Positions 14,201 to 21,999 of a stretch of 36,340 nucleotides of DNA are shown here, one piece after another; position 1 is the first letter of the stretch, and each line of letters begins with the position of its first letter. Origin of the DNA: a virus; the IMG/VR virus record IMGVR_UViG_3300011128_000251, positions 1-36,340 of that record; one strand, written 5' to 3'. A program made the position numbers and the translations under genes. A model generated the notes under the pieces. The model searched no databases, had not been told where the DNA came from, and saw only the letters and a program-made list of their open reading frames with translations.

Positions 14201-14882
14201 TTTCTTCCGTGGTTGGCGTGCCGCTGAGAACGCCCAGTCCTGACAGAACCAGGCCATCCGGGATCTGGCCGGACGTCAGCGTGTACGTCATGCCGCCGCC
14301 AGTGAAGTCCGCAGCCACATCGATGGGCGTGATTGGAACGCCAGCAGTGAACACAACGTCAGGCAGCGCATTGGCAGCCACCGGCGCCGTGAGCTGGAAC
14401 CGCACGTTGTCAATCTCGGTGTTGAATGCCCCGTTCGCCCGGGTGCGCAGGAAGACCGTCACCGCCGTGTCAGATGCGCCGGTCGTCATCGTGCCGGTCG
14501 CGTTGACAATCGTATCGTCCGTCAACGTGTCTTCGCTGACAATATTGCCGGACACATCACCGTTTACCTGAAAGCGCAGATCGCCAGTGCTGATCGAATT
14601 GTAAACGGTGTAACTGTAATCGTAAGGTACGCCAGGCTCGACGGTAACGGTCTGCTGGACACCCCGGGCAGCGGTGTTCGTGAATTCAAAAGCCAGGACC
14701 GGTCCATCAAGGAACAGCGCTTCTCGCGTGACAACACCCGTGGCGCCTTCGCCAAACCCAAGAGCCGCCCAGTCGTTCAGTGCATCCTCAAACCCACCGT
14801 TGACGATGAGCCCCCCGTTGAAGGGGATGGGCGCACCGCCGCCAATGGCCCGGCCGCCTATCGAGAAATCGAACGTGAACAT
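11202..14882 (-). CDS. Giant modular tail fibre or receptor-binding protein
   Basis: A 1226-residue beta-rich protein with no long helices, probably on the virion surface. Visible modules: a carbohydrate-binding-like domain (about 25-165, LIVNGGFEDALNDWAALGFG), a putative Ig/cadherin-like domain of the He_PIG type (about 170-245, with GLGVLSGTPT), an Ig-like module with two cysteines (about 250-345), a second PIG-like module (about 350-430), a unique Trp- and Cys-containing region (about 440-735), an FN3-like segment (about 740-810), two near-identical 117-residue repeats (812-928, 929-1045) and a C-terminal jelly-roll-like domain. Such domain chains bind cell-surface polysaccharide in phage tails. 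It lies 10 bases after the tailspike-like gene, so the phage may carry two adhesins. The unique central region could be an enzyme; no known catalytic motif was recognised. Confidence 0.82.
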   Translation of the reverse strand: MFTFDFSIGGRAIGGGAPIPFNGGLIVNGGFEDALNDWAALGFGEGATGVVTREALFLDGPVLAFEFTNTAARGVQQTVTVEPGVPYDYSYTVYNSISTGDLRFQVNGDVSGNIVSEDTLTDDTIVNATGTMTTGASDTAVTVFLRTRANGAFNTEIDNVRFQLTAPVAANALPDVVFTAGVPITPIDVAADFTGGGMTYTLTSGQIPDGLVLSGLGVLSGTPTTEEIEVVEFTGTNVSGSAATSFQIAVGAALVAPVNTILPIVAGTFQIGETVSCQPGTWTGNPTPTITTQWTRAGVNIPGATSSTYTLVAADDQQLISCEETATNSQGSATADAIGDTPLYVPPSALGALPNQTYTGNTGVQTIATAGDFTGAGGAFSLATSDPGVTIDTGTGVISVDTVATGTINAENITATYTNSGGSANSSFFLTVTAGTATIDEDWYWHVVSLTHNGNLPEDGGAYVGNASEVSSNVTLRSSGDVIIDYTTLPNLTNPLTNNFVHTTGAVGANVDHIFVDAQNFIGEPTSGTAYDGAVNGMAGTWAFFNTQWGTNPEVSILTSIPEPGVLSVPWSGLPAVTTRQEFTEWSSYCKGNARRDWFNTTLVNGASAAQPTGTFGSVDVMEFIWDAIRGTALNDYTCADWYSDAAPHGNPDWYAIQGMTIWTIMMVREGVTPVPYPTATVTWEAGVTATFIAESAAVATRLSELVQGIPVVPNAPQTDEITVATGTGAAGIQVTVVSVPEVLTNIEYSLDGGSGWQNLGRTTAGIQDITATAGNNVYDMMFRYTNATGTGRVSTSDDNNHWRVTSNAGVDVTPPTLTVPTDDANGDTASTASVSTNEGNGILYAVVTTSATAPSVAQIQAGQDNTGAAAAFSASQAVSGTGVQTITPAPSGLSASTAYTTHFQHADASGNDSTVASASGFTTDAAPDVTAPTLSSPTDASNGETASTGSVSTNEGNGTLYWVVTTSGTAPSVAQIQAGQDNTGTAATASGNQSVSGTGVQTITPAPSGLTASTAYTTHFQHADAAGNDSAVSSASGFTTDAAASSQWTAWRTAGTVAIDGANAGGEWDPAPSVSVLATADNSNANLFIGSSTAEYAEGVFATNFGFSTGEIPASSTINGIEVRFVDSQSDIGGRPWYYTNVFITVDGSTNDGTAKSPTSDTVTSATGDTITIPSTGGDTDVWGTSITDSEVRGTNFGIHFSCGATAETPVLAATDQLEIRVNYT
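11748..12449 (-). repeat. Tandem 351-bp repeat within the tail gene
   Basis: Two direct repeats of 117 codons (12449-12099 and 12098-11748). Both begin with DVT-P/A-PTL and share long identical stretches such as SVAQIQAGQDNTG, SGTGVQTITPAPSGL and ASTAYTTHFQHAD. They look like a recent duplication of one FN3-type module and are prone to copy-number change by recombination. Confidence 0.92.
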
Positions 14883-14892
14883 GCGCCGCCCC

Positions 14893-16917
14893 CTAGAACT
14901 TGATGAACTGCCAGGTAATCCCGCTTGTTGGTATCGCTTCCAGCACCTGATTGGTATTGAAATCGAAGTTCGTGATCAGTCGCGCCGTGGTCGCGGAAGT
15001 CCGGAACATGCACGTACCGCTTGCCAGGCCGTCCCGATCCCGGATCAACGTATTGATGTTGTACGTCGTGAAATCAGGACCGCCTGTGAATGTCACGGTG
15101 TCGCCGACAACACTGGTGATAACGATCTGTGCCGTGGTGTTGGGCGAAGGCGCAGATGGCGTTACGAAGTCGGTGCCATCTGAAAGCTGCTGGTTCGTGA
15201 TCGGCGCAATCGTGTCAATGCTGCCGAAACCGAACATTGCCGCATATGCGTTGACTGCCACAGGGTCCGACGATTCCAGCTTCACATAGGCGCCTTCGTT
15301 GAACGTCACGTTGCTTGCATTGAAATTCAGGAACTCGCGCGATCCGGAAAGCGTTGTGCTGTTGAACGTCTTGAAGCCAGCGTTACGAACCACCGACCCG
15401 CCAGTTGTTAGCCCGCTCATGACCTCGCCCGGAACGACGTCCTGGCTTTCGTGGCGGAAGTTGATCGACCCGCCCTCGAAGACCAGGTGCCCCTCCTGCG
15501 CTGTGTTGCCGTTCAGATCGTACAGGCGGTGGATGCTCTCGAAGTCCGAATCAATGAACCGGATCGGACCCGGCTGCGACAGACCGCGCGCACTGACCAA
15601 CCGGCCAATGTAGCCCGCACCGTAGCAACCGTTGAGGCTGCCCAAGAAGCGACCGTTCTGGCGTCCGTGAATGTCCGTGGCGACGACCGTATGCACCCGG
15701 TTGAACGCGCATCGCGTCAGACGTGAGTTGCGCGACTGGCTGTTGCCGACCGACCATGCATCCCGCACGCAGGTAAACCGCGTATCCTCGGCCCCGGGGA
15801 AGTCACCATTGGCGTCGTAGTCACCCGGCTGGACAACCACGCCAGCGTCAACCGACATGATTTCGAGCCCGTTCATTTTCACGTCCGAGGACTGATGCCC
15901 GGATCCAAGGTAGGTCTTGCCAACGTAGCCGCCACCCGGAGGCGTGGGCCCTGCAATCGGATCGATCGCAATAGCGGAGGGAGGCGAGTACCGCTGACGA
16001 ACCCCAAAGATGCCTTCCCAGTATGCGTCGGTTGTGGGCGTCACGCCCGTGGCCACGAAGTTGCTGGTGTCGATCGCGACATTCCCGATCAGGCCAATGT
16101 CCGAGATCCGAGCTCTGCGCACGCCGTTGAATGAAACGATCGGCCATGCGTCGTTGAATGGCCTAAGGCGCGTGGATGCATCCGAATATGCCCCGTTGTA
16201 CGTGCAACCCAGACCGCGGACGAATGGCGGTGCTTCCAGCGTGCCCACACCGTCGCCGATGTCCAGGTTGCCGATCAGGTCGCCGATCAGCAGCACGTTG
16301 CACTTGAGCGCCGTCGCCGCAACAATGGTGCCGTTGAGAACCGCAGTGTCGTCGCCGCCGATGCCCGTCTCGCCACACTGCAGGTTGCTGATTTCGCCGT
16401 TCAGCGGCATGCCCTGCCAGAACTGACCGTCTGCAGATTGCGTGCTGAGCAGGTGCCCCGGATCCGTCGGGACGTTGGCGAAGTACGTGAACCCGCCGTC
16501 ATTGTTGGATGTACGGCCTTTGACCGCAACCTGTGGCGTCCCGGCTGGAACATAGGCAGCGGCCAGCGATGCGAAGTCCTCGAAGACCAGGATACTCGAC
16601 GTGACCGTGCCGCCCGAAACCGGGTTGACCGCAAACTGGAAGTGATCCTGGAACCCGTCCCAGTAGTAGATCACATGCACGTTGACGTCTGACGTATCCC
16701 GCCAGAAACGGTGCGCAATCAAGTCGGTAGGCCGCGTGGCCGCTGCAACGAAGCCACCCCATGCCGCCGCCTGGGACGCAGCCAGTGACCGCATTCCGTC
16801 GTTTACGTTGGAAGGCCGGCACCCCTCGCCAAGATTGAGGAACCCGCCCGCGCCATCCGGAAACGACGTGTTGTCGTCCGCGTTCCGGCTAAACTCATTC
16901 GGTAGGATGTCGACCAT
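14893..16917 (-). CDS. Tailspike-like protein with beta-helix fold
   Basis: A 674-residue protein. The N-terminal about 150 residues (MVDILPNEFSRNADDNTSFP and on, with a WRDTSDVNVHVIYYWDG strand pair) look like a virion-binding head domain. The middle (about 180-520) has short, repetitive turns rich in Asn, Gly and Asp, for example GNVAIDTSNFVATG and RFIDSDFESIHRLYDLNGN, as expected for a right-handed pectate-lyase-type beta helix. A beta-rich C-terminal region follows. Tailspikes of this type bind and often cleave host polysaccharide. No specific catalytic residues could be assigned. It starts 304 bp downstream of the SleB-like gene, across the opposite-strand membrane gene. Confidence 0.75.
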   Translation of the reverse strand: MVDILPNEFSRNADDNTSFPDGAGGFLNLGEGCRPSNVNDGMRSLAASQAAAWGGFVAAATRPTDLIAHRFWRDTSDVNVHVIYYWDGFQDHFQFAVNPVSGGTVTSSILVFEDFASLAAAYVPAGTPQVAVKGRTSNNDGGFTYFANVPTDPGHLLSTQSADGQFWQGMPLNGEISNLQCGETGIGGDDTAVLNGTIVAATALKCNVLLIGDLIGNLDIGDGVGTLEAPPFVRGLGCTYNGAYSDASTRLRPFNDAWPIVSFNGVRRARISDIGLIGNVAIDTSNFVATGVTPTTDAYWEGIFGVRQRYSPPSAIAIDPIAGPTPPGGGYVGKTYLGSGHQSSDVKMNGLEIMSVDAGVVVQPGDYDANGDFPGAEDTRFTCVRDAWSVGNSQSRNSRLTRCAFNRVHTVVATDIHGRQNGRFLGSLNGCYGAGYIGRLVSARGLSQPGPIRFIDSDFESIHRLYDLNGNTAQEGHLVFEGGSINFRHESQDVVPGEVMSGLTTGGSVVRNAGFKTFNSTTLSGSREFLNFNASNVTFNEGAYVKLESSDPVAVNAYAAMFGFGSIDTIAPITNQQLSDGTDFVTPSAPSPNTTAQIVITSVVGDTVTFTGGPDFTTYNINTLIRDRDGLASGTCMFRTSATTARLITNFDFNTNQVLEAIPTSGITWQFIKF

Positions 16918-16948
16918 GCTATTTAGCCCTATCTTTTATTGGCGGCGG

Positions 16949-16957
16949 TGATATAAT
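16949..16957 (+). promoter_or_regulatory. Extended -10 promoter for the antisense membrane gene
   Basis: TGATATAAT is a perfect extended -10 element (TG-n-TATAAT). No good -35 lies 17 bases upstream, as is usual for extended -10 promoters. Transcription should start at about 16964, one base before the ATG at 16965, so the mRNA would be leaderless. Confidence 0.6.
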
Positions 16958-16964
16958 GCCCCTC

Positions 16965-17216
16965 ATGGAACACGTATCCGGCTTGACGCCCCCGCAATTC
17001 GCCCTTGTTGTTTTCTCGGTTCTCGTGGCTATCAGGGTCATCGATTACATCGTCCAGATCATCACGGCATCGCTTGTTGACGCCCCTGTCGCACTGATCG
17101 CCGTTTTCATCTTCGCGCCCTGCCTGTACATCGGCCCGACCATCATCGGCTTTTCGTTCATCTTTCCCGAAACCCTCGGCTGGGTCCGTGAAATGGCGAT
17201 TGGCTGGATCTCGTAA
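16965..17216 (+). CDS. Plus-strand membrane protein, candidate moron
   Basis: An 83-residue protein starting MEHVSGLTPPQFALVVFSVL with about three hydrophobic segments (LVVFSVLVAIRVIDYIVQII, then VALIAVFIFAPCLYIGPTII, then a weaker IIGFSFIFPETLGW). Third codon positions are mostly G or C, as in true genes of this phage. It is the only plus-strand gene inside the minus-strand virion operon, ends four bases from the SleB-like stop, and has its own consensus promoter. That is the definition of a moron: an independently expressed cargo gene, often for lysogenic conversion or superinfection exclusion. The ATG at 16956 lies within the promoter, so 16965 is chosen. Confidence 0.7.
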   Translation: MEHVSGLTPPQFALVVFSVLVAIRVIDYIVQIITASLVDAPVALIAVFIFAPCLYIGPTIIGFSFIFPETLGWVREMAIGWIS

Positions 17217-17220
17217 GCCA

Positions 17221-19452
17221 TCACTGATCTGCAATCACGGGGGTCGCACTGGCCCCTATCTGCTGGAGGCGGCGCTGTAGCTCTGCTTCCAGCGCTTTTT
17301 GCGTAACAGTCTTGCCCACCGGTGCCCCTCCTGCTGCCATGTCCCGCACTGCCTGCGCGGCGTTACCGGTCATTCTTTTGCTGCCCGCCTGCGCCGCCTG
17401 ACCTGCCAGCGGAACAAGAATCGCCCCAAGAGGCCCGCCTACTGCTGCGCCGCCCGCGATACCTATGGACCCGCCAAGGAAGTTCGTTGAACCGCTCCTG
17501 TCGAATGATAGCTTGCCGAGCACCCGTAGTCCACGCTCGGTTAGGTTGCCCCCTCGCGTAATCTGGCGCATTGCCGCGATTTCATCCTTGCTGAAACCAC
17601 GCAGCTTTTTCTTGTTCTTCAGCAGCGCACGGAACCCAATCCGCACGCCGTTTTCAAACCCCGATGCAGCATCCCCAGCCTTCTCGATCACATCTTCAAT
17701 GATTTCCGCCCGGCGCATCTGCCCCCAAAGCGCGCGCCCCTCGGCCATCTGCTTGGGTGCGTCCCCGACAATGCCCCCGATAAGATCCTTGTCCTTCAGG
17801 TTCGCAACGAAATCATCCATCTCGTCAATCATCATACTGGCCAACCTACGCTCGTCAGGCTCCAGGCTCTTTGCAGCGGTTCCCACCACCCGGCGAAGTG
17901 TCTGGAGATTGCCCAGCGTCGGCGATCCCGTTGCCGCATCCTCAAGCACGCGCGTAAGTGCGGCATAGGCCTTGGGGTGAAGCGTCTTGTCGATGCCTTC
18001 CTTGGCGATCTTGGACTGCAGCTTCAGCGCCATATTGCCGAACGCTGTCGGTGATACCACCGCGCCATTCTGCTCAGCCGCCTTGAACAGCGCCCCGGCC
18101 TTGGTTTTCATCTCCTGGAGCGTCGGAGCAACCGCCTTGATCGTCGGGCTTCCTACTGCTGTCTTCGCAAGATCCAGAACCTTCTGGACGCCGCGGCCAG
18201 CGAACGGCAGCGCAGCACTCACCGCACCCGTTACCGTTGCCACATCTGCAGCGTTCTCCAGCCGGTTTTCCAGCCCGCCTTCACCCTCGCCAAATCCGTA
18301 AACGCCACCCTGCGCCGCGCCAGTCGCGCCGCCCACAGCGCCCTTCACCGGAAGACTTGCACCCTTGACCGCGCCCATCGCCGTACCAGCGGGAACGGCC
18401 AAAGACGCACCAGCACCCGCCATCTCAGCGGCACCAGTCAACAAGGGGTTGGTTTCACGCGCCTGCGCTTGCTGTCCTCGCTCTGCCTCAAGCGCCCGGT
18501 CATACCGTTCACCGATTGGCTGGCTGTAATCAAACAAACCACCCTCTGGCGTCTTGCCCAGAACTGCAGCCTCTGCGGCCGTGAGCTCGTCACCAAAGCC
18601 CGCCGCTGCGCCCTGTGTAAAGGCGTCAAGAACCGTACTGCCAATTCCCTGCCGATCGGGCGGTGCTGGCAATCCCTGCGGCCGCGGAGGCATCATCCCA
18701 TGCGCGGGGCCCTGCGGCATCTGTGGTGCCTGTGGCTGCGCTGGCTCAAGCTGGGCAAGCGCGTTCTGCACGTCTGCAGCGTCACGCGGGTCCGGCATCA
18801 TTTGTGGCTGCTGGCTTTGTCCTGCCTGTGGCTGCTGCACCTGTTCGGTCGGTGGCGTCATTCCACGCCGGCGCGCTTCCGCTTCAAGGTCATTCCGGTT
18901 GTACAACCCACGGCGACGGGCCTCTGCTTCCAATTCATCCCGAGACGGGCCACCCTGCAGCGCAGTCGCGCCACCGCCGCCCTTGACCATGCTGGCATCC
19001 ACGCCACCGCGGTCTGGGCCTTTCTGGACAACACGCCCCGCATCAGCGTTGCCAAATACATGGTTGCCGATCGCCCGAAACGGCTTGCCCTTGGCCCACT
19101 TCGGATTCGCAGCCTTGGGATTGAAATAGTGCGTAGCGCCCTCGGTCGGGTCTTCGTACTGACCGGCCAGAACAGCGTTGGCGATCGCCTGGCTTTCCTG
19201 GCTCGGTGGCCGCCAGAAGATATCGTTGGCACCCTGGCCTTTCGCGTAGCCGGTCACATCGTTGATTGCCGAGAACTGTCCGGGCTTCGTGATGACCCCT
19301 TTGATGCCATCGCCATAGCCGCCCGTTTTCGCGCGGTTCCGGATCACGGCGCCAACCGCGAGCTTGCCCATAACGCCTTCTTGCCCAGCCTCCGCATCCA
19401 TGATGCGCGCGAGCATGTCGGCTTCACTCATGCCTTCGAATGATTTTACCAC
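17221..19452 (-). CDS. Virion ejection protein with N-terminal SleB-like wall hydrolase
   Basis: A 743-residue protein. Residues about 10-135 match the Cell wall hydrolase SleB family: IMDAEAGQEGVMGKLAVGAV (17-36, likely catalytic Glu21), VIRNRAKTGGYGDGI, PGQFSAIND and THYFNPKAANPKWA (107-120). Then come low-complexity Pro/Gln-rich sequence (about 200-270), Gly/Ala-rich segments that could insert in membranes (about 350-400), and helical domains. This order (lytic domain, then long membrane-active region) is that of podovirus internal virion proteins that open the wall during DNA entry. The start is GTG, overlapping the upstream stop, with AAGG seven bases before it. It carries a nine-residue motif, QKGPDRGGV, shared with the 168-residue neighbour protein, and a duplicated LEAEARRRG motif (about 174-197). 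Confidence 0.85.
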   Translation of the reverse strand: MVKSFEGMSEADMLARIMDAEAGQEGVMGKLAVGAVIRNRAKTGGYGDGIKGVITKPGQFSAINDVTGYAKGQGANDIFWRPPSQESQAIANAVLAGQYEDPTEGATHYFNPKAANPKWAKGKPFRAIGNHVFGNADAGRVVQKGPDRGGVDASMVKGGGGATALQGGPSRDELEAEARRRGLYNRNDLEAEARRRGMTPPTEQVQQPQAGQSQQPQMMPDPRDAADVQNALAQLEPAQPQAPQMPQGPAHGMMPPRPQGLPAPPDRQGIGSTVLDAFTQGAAAGFGDELTAAEAAVLGKTPEGGLFDYSQPIGERYDRALEAERGQQAQARETNPLLTGAAEMAGAGASLAVPAGTAMGAVKGASLPVKGAVGGATGAAQGGVYGFGEGEGGLENRLENAADVATVTGAVSAALPFAGRGVQKVLDLAKTAVGSPTIKAVAPTLQEMKTKAGALFKAAEQNGAVVSPTAFGNMALKLQSKIAKEGIDKTLHPKAYAALTRVLEDAATGSPTLGNLQTLRRVVGTAAKSLEPDERRLASMMIDEMDDFVANLKDKDLIGGIVGDAPKQMAEGRALWGQMRRAEIIEDVIEKAGDAASGFENGVRIGFRALLKNKKKLRGFSKDEIAAMRQITRGGNLTERGLRVLGKLSFDRSGSTNFLGGSIGIAGGAAVGGPLGAILVPLAGQAAQAGSKRMTGNAAQAVRDMAAGGAPVGKTVTQKALEAELQRRLQQIGASATPVIADQ

Positions 19453-20558
19453 CCTAGAGCCTTCCTCAGTTCATCGTCGGACATATCCGTCGGTGCAGCC
19501 GGGGCGACGATTCCAGGTGAATTCGGATCGTTCGGATTGACCAACCCACCTGATGCCTGCTGCACGGCCGCAGCCGCTTCCTTACGCTGCTTCTGCTTGA
19601 ACTCGATCGTCCCAGGATCATCACCCGGCTGTGCGAAGTACGTTTGAAACAACCGGTCAATTTCCGGCTGCGTCGCTGCTGCCCCCGTCGCCAGCCTCAA
19701 GATCCCCTCAAGCCACATGTTGGCAGCGGACTTATAGGCCTTGTACTCGTCCGACTTCACGAAGTTTCCCGGCAGCCCCGCCTGTTCCGCAAGAGCGTCA
19801 GACAGGTTCGCCGGGTTGAATTCCGTTTCCAGCTTGTCGATCACCGGCATTGCTGACTTCATCATATTGCCGAATAGAGCGAGCTTGCTCTGTCCCTCAG
19901 TCAGCTTGACTACATCAGGCCCGCCGGTGTTGACGGTGACGCCGCCCTTGTTCTGCTTTTTCCAATCTTCGAATGTGCCCTGATAGCCCTGACCCACAGC
20001 ATAGTTGTACTCATTGACAGCACCCGGCAGATTGGGCTGTCCCTCAATCGCAACAGACGGACCACCCTCGGCCATCAGGTCAATCAACTGGCCATCGACC
20101 ACCTTGTAGCGCGCACCGATGCTTTCCTGCTTGGGCTCAGCGCCGATCGCGACAGACGGGCCACCCGGGCCAAGCAAGTCAACCAGACGGCCGCCGACAA
20201 CCTTGTAGCGCGCGGTCGGATCGCCCTGTTCCGGAAACTGCTGCTGGGCAATGATCTCCATGGCCGCTTGCGGGTTCGCCTCGTAGATCGCTTCGAGCGT
20301 TTGGCGCTGTCGTGGATCCATCTGCCCGAGAATGCCCGGTTGCGGCTGCTGACCCTGCTGACCCTGCTGCGGAGCCCCACCGCCAAAAATACGCTCTCGC
20401 GCCTTATCTGCCCGCCGCTGCTGCTGGATGTTTGCAGCGTTCGCCATATACGGAGCCTGGTTTGCAGCCCGGCCCTGCGACGCAGACTGCAAGCCTTCGC
20501 CAACGCTGCCAATGGCGTTCCAGAGGCCGGGATTCGAAAGAACGTCAAGAATGGCCAT
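19446..20558 (-). CDS. Internal virion/ejection-type protein
   Basis: A 370-residue protein starting MAILDVLSNPGLWNAIGSVG, with a Gln/Gly-rich segment (around 60-75) and helical stretches. Residues about 114-180 hold two copies of a 33-residue unit: ARYKVVGGRLVDLLGPGGPS and ARYKVVDGQLIDLMAEGGPS, each followed by VAI. The place between two other ejection-type genes and the composition suggest a DNA-ejection or internal head protein; sequence alone does not prove it. In-frame sequence upstream of 20558 is an overlap with the preceding gene and was excluded. Confidence 0.72.
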   Translation of the reverse strand: MAILDVLSNPGLWNAIGSVGEGLQSASQGRAANQAPYMANAANIQQQRRADKARERIFGGGAPQQGQQGQQPQPGILGQMDPRQRQTLEAIYEANPQAAMEIIAQQQFPEQGDPTARYKVVGGRLVDLLGPGGPSVAIGAEPKQESIGARYKVVDGQLIDLMAEGGPSVAIEGQPNLPGAVNEYNYAVGQGYQGTFEDWKKQNKGGVTVNTGGPDVVKLTEGQSKLALFGNMMKSAMPVIDKLETEFNPANLSDALAEQAGLPGNFVKSDEYKAYKSAANMWLEGILRLATGAAATQPEIDRLFQTYFAQPGDDPGTIEFKQKQRKEAAAAVQQASGGLVNPNDPNSPGIVAPAAPTDMSDDELRKALGW

Positions 20559-20559
20559 A

Positions 20560-21066
20560 TCAGCCTCCGTAAGGATTCGCCCGCGGCATCGGCGCCATTT
20601 GAATCGGACGCTGCGCTGGCATCGGTGGCAACTGTTGTAGAATGTTTCGCATCTGTGGCATCGGCTGCGACTGCTGAAGCGGTGCGGATGCCGGGTACTG
20701 CATCGATGGGTTATACGGCTGCGGCCCGTCGTTGCCCTCGCCACCGCCACCACCGCCAATCATCTGTCCGCCCTTGATCAGTCCCGGCAGCGCCTTTTCG
20801 ATCTGCGGCCCATACTGCTCAAGCAACTGCATGATGCCGTCAATGGTCAGGCCTTGCGCAGCACCTGCAGCAGCGTCCACGGCAGGAGAGCCAAGCGCGC
20901 CACCACCCAGAAGTTGCGAAAGCACCCCCGGCTGCATCGGGGCGGATCTCACCATGTCCGAAGTTACGCCGCCGACATCTGGGCCAGTGCGAAGCATGTC
21001 AGCAGTCACGCCACCACGATCCGGACCCTTCTGGATGAGATCTTCAAGCCCAATAGATGTCGCCAT
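20560..21066 (-). CDS. Small virion-associated protein sharing QKGPDRGGV motif
   Basis: A 168-residue low-complexity protein rich in Gly, Pro, Gln and Met. The N-terminus contains IQKGPDRGGVTADMLRTGPD, an internal duplication of GPD(R/V)GGVT. The nine residues QKGPDRGGV recur in the SleB-like protein two genes downstream. The C-terminal third is Pro/Gln-rich (QPMPQMRNILQQLPPMPAQR). It is probably a minor structural or ejection protein; function unknown. Confidence 0.68.
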   Translation of the reverse strand: MATSIGLEDLIQKGPDRGGVTADMLRTGPDVGGVTSDMVRSAPMQPGVLSQLLGGGALGSPAVDAAAGAAQGLTIDGIMQLLEQYGPQIEKALPGLIKGGQMIGGGGGGEGNDGPQPYNPSMQYPASAPLQQSQPMPQMRNILQQLPPMPAQRPIQMAPMPRANPYGG

Positions 21067-21075
21067 AGTCGTCTC

Positions 21076-21999
21076 CTAGAATAATCCGCCAAGCGCGCCG
21101 CCAGCGCTGAGCAATCCGCCGAGCGTGCCCATTACACCCGGCTTCTGTTTGCTTACGTCCATTGACGAGCCTGTCATATGCTGCGTTCCCGAACCCGTAT
21201 TCGTGCCATAGCTCGACCCGGACTGGTTGCCCATGCTCATGCCCGAAGACGTGGAGGTGCCGCCAATGCCCGCGGCCGGAAGCGAAAGCCCCATCAGCCG
21301 CTGGAGGTTCTCATAATTCCGATTCCCGGATTCGTAGTACTGCCTTGCCTCGTCATCCAGAAGCGCTTGCGTGCGTGCGTCCTGCATCTGCCCGACCTGG
21401 CCCAACATCATGTCGTCGGCATAGGACATCTGCTGCATCTGGGGCGCCATTGACATCGCCTGCAGCCGCCGGCTCTGGTCCTGGTTGTATGCGTCAAAGT
21501 GGATCGGAGCCACCGCACGCGCAGCAGCCTCGCCCATCCCCTCGCCCGCAACCGAGCTGTTCAGCATCCCCGAGTTGCCGAAATACGAAGCGGCGGAAGG
21601 CATCGCAGCCCGGAGCGCGTTCTCCTGCACCGCGTCAATTCCGGCATATGGGTCCGCGTTCAGCATTCCCGACCATGCGTCCTGAGCCTGCCCCGTGATC
21701 TGATTGTCTCGAGCCGTCCGCGCAAGACCTTCCTGAGCCTGCAGCGTATTCAGGCTCTGATCGCCGACCATCGACCCGAACACGCCGGGCGTTAGTCCAC
21801 CCTCCCGGAATCGAGCCATCGCAGTGGTCAACCCCAGTCGCGCATTATCCCCAGCCGCTGCATACGGGTCAAAGGACGACGTCTGCTGCTGCTGTTGGCG
21901 CTGTTGCTGGGTGTCGTTCTGGCGCTGCTGCTGGTTACTCGTATAGTTCGAATCCTGCGTCTGGTAGCCGGTAGACTTGTTCTGTGCTTTCTTCGCCAT
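21076..21999 (-). CDS. Ejection-type internal virion protein
   Basis: A 307-residue protein. The N-terminus is extremely Gln-rich (a long run around residues 23-40), followed by a helical core (AAAGDNARLGLTTAMARFRE, then GLARTARDNQITGQAQDAWS) with many Met and Gln residues, and a Gly/Ser-rich C-terminus ending in GGLLSAGGALGGLF. Proteins of this composition in this position, directly after the tail-completion genes, are typical of podovirus DNA-transfer proteins. Confidence 0.7.
   Translation of the reverse strand: MAKKAQNKSTGYQTQDSNYTSNQQQRQNDTQQQRQQQQQTSSFDPYAAAGDNARLGLTTAMARFREGGLTPGVFGSMVGDQSLNTLQAQEGLARTARDNQITGQAQDAWSGMLNADPYAGIDAVQENALRAAMPSAASYFGNSGMLNSSVAGEGMGEAAARAVAPIHFDAYNQDQSRRLQAMSMAPQMQQMSYADDMMLGQVGQMQDARTQALLDDEARQYYESGNRNYENLQRLMGLSLPAAGIGGTSTSSGMSMGNQSGSSYGTNTGSGTQHMTGSSMDVSKQKPGVMGTLGGLLSAGGALGGLF

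Noticed and set aside
16929-17234. Minus-strand 101-codon frame opposite the plus-strand membrane gene
   Set aside because: It is the antisense shadow of a gene with better composition, promoter and G+C at third codon positions; its product is a charged, Asp/Arg-rich mirror of a hydrophobic protein.
18469-19443. 324-codon plus-strand frame
   Set aside because: Antisense shadow of the SleB-like ejection protein, which has recognisable motifs.
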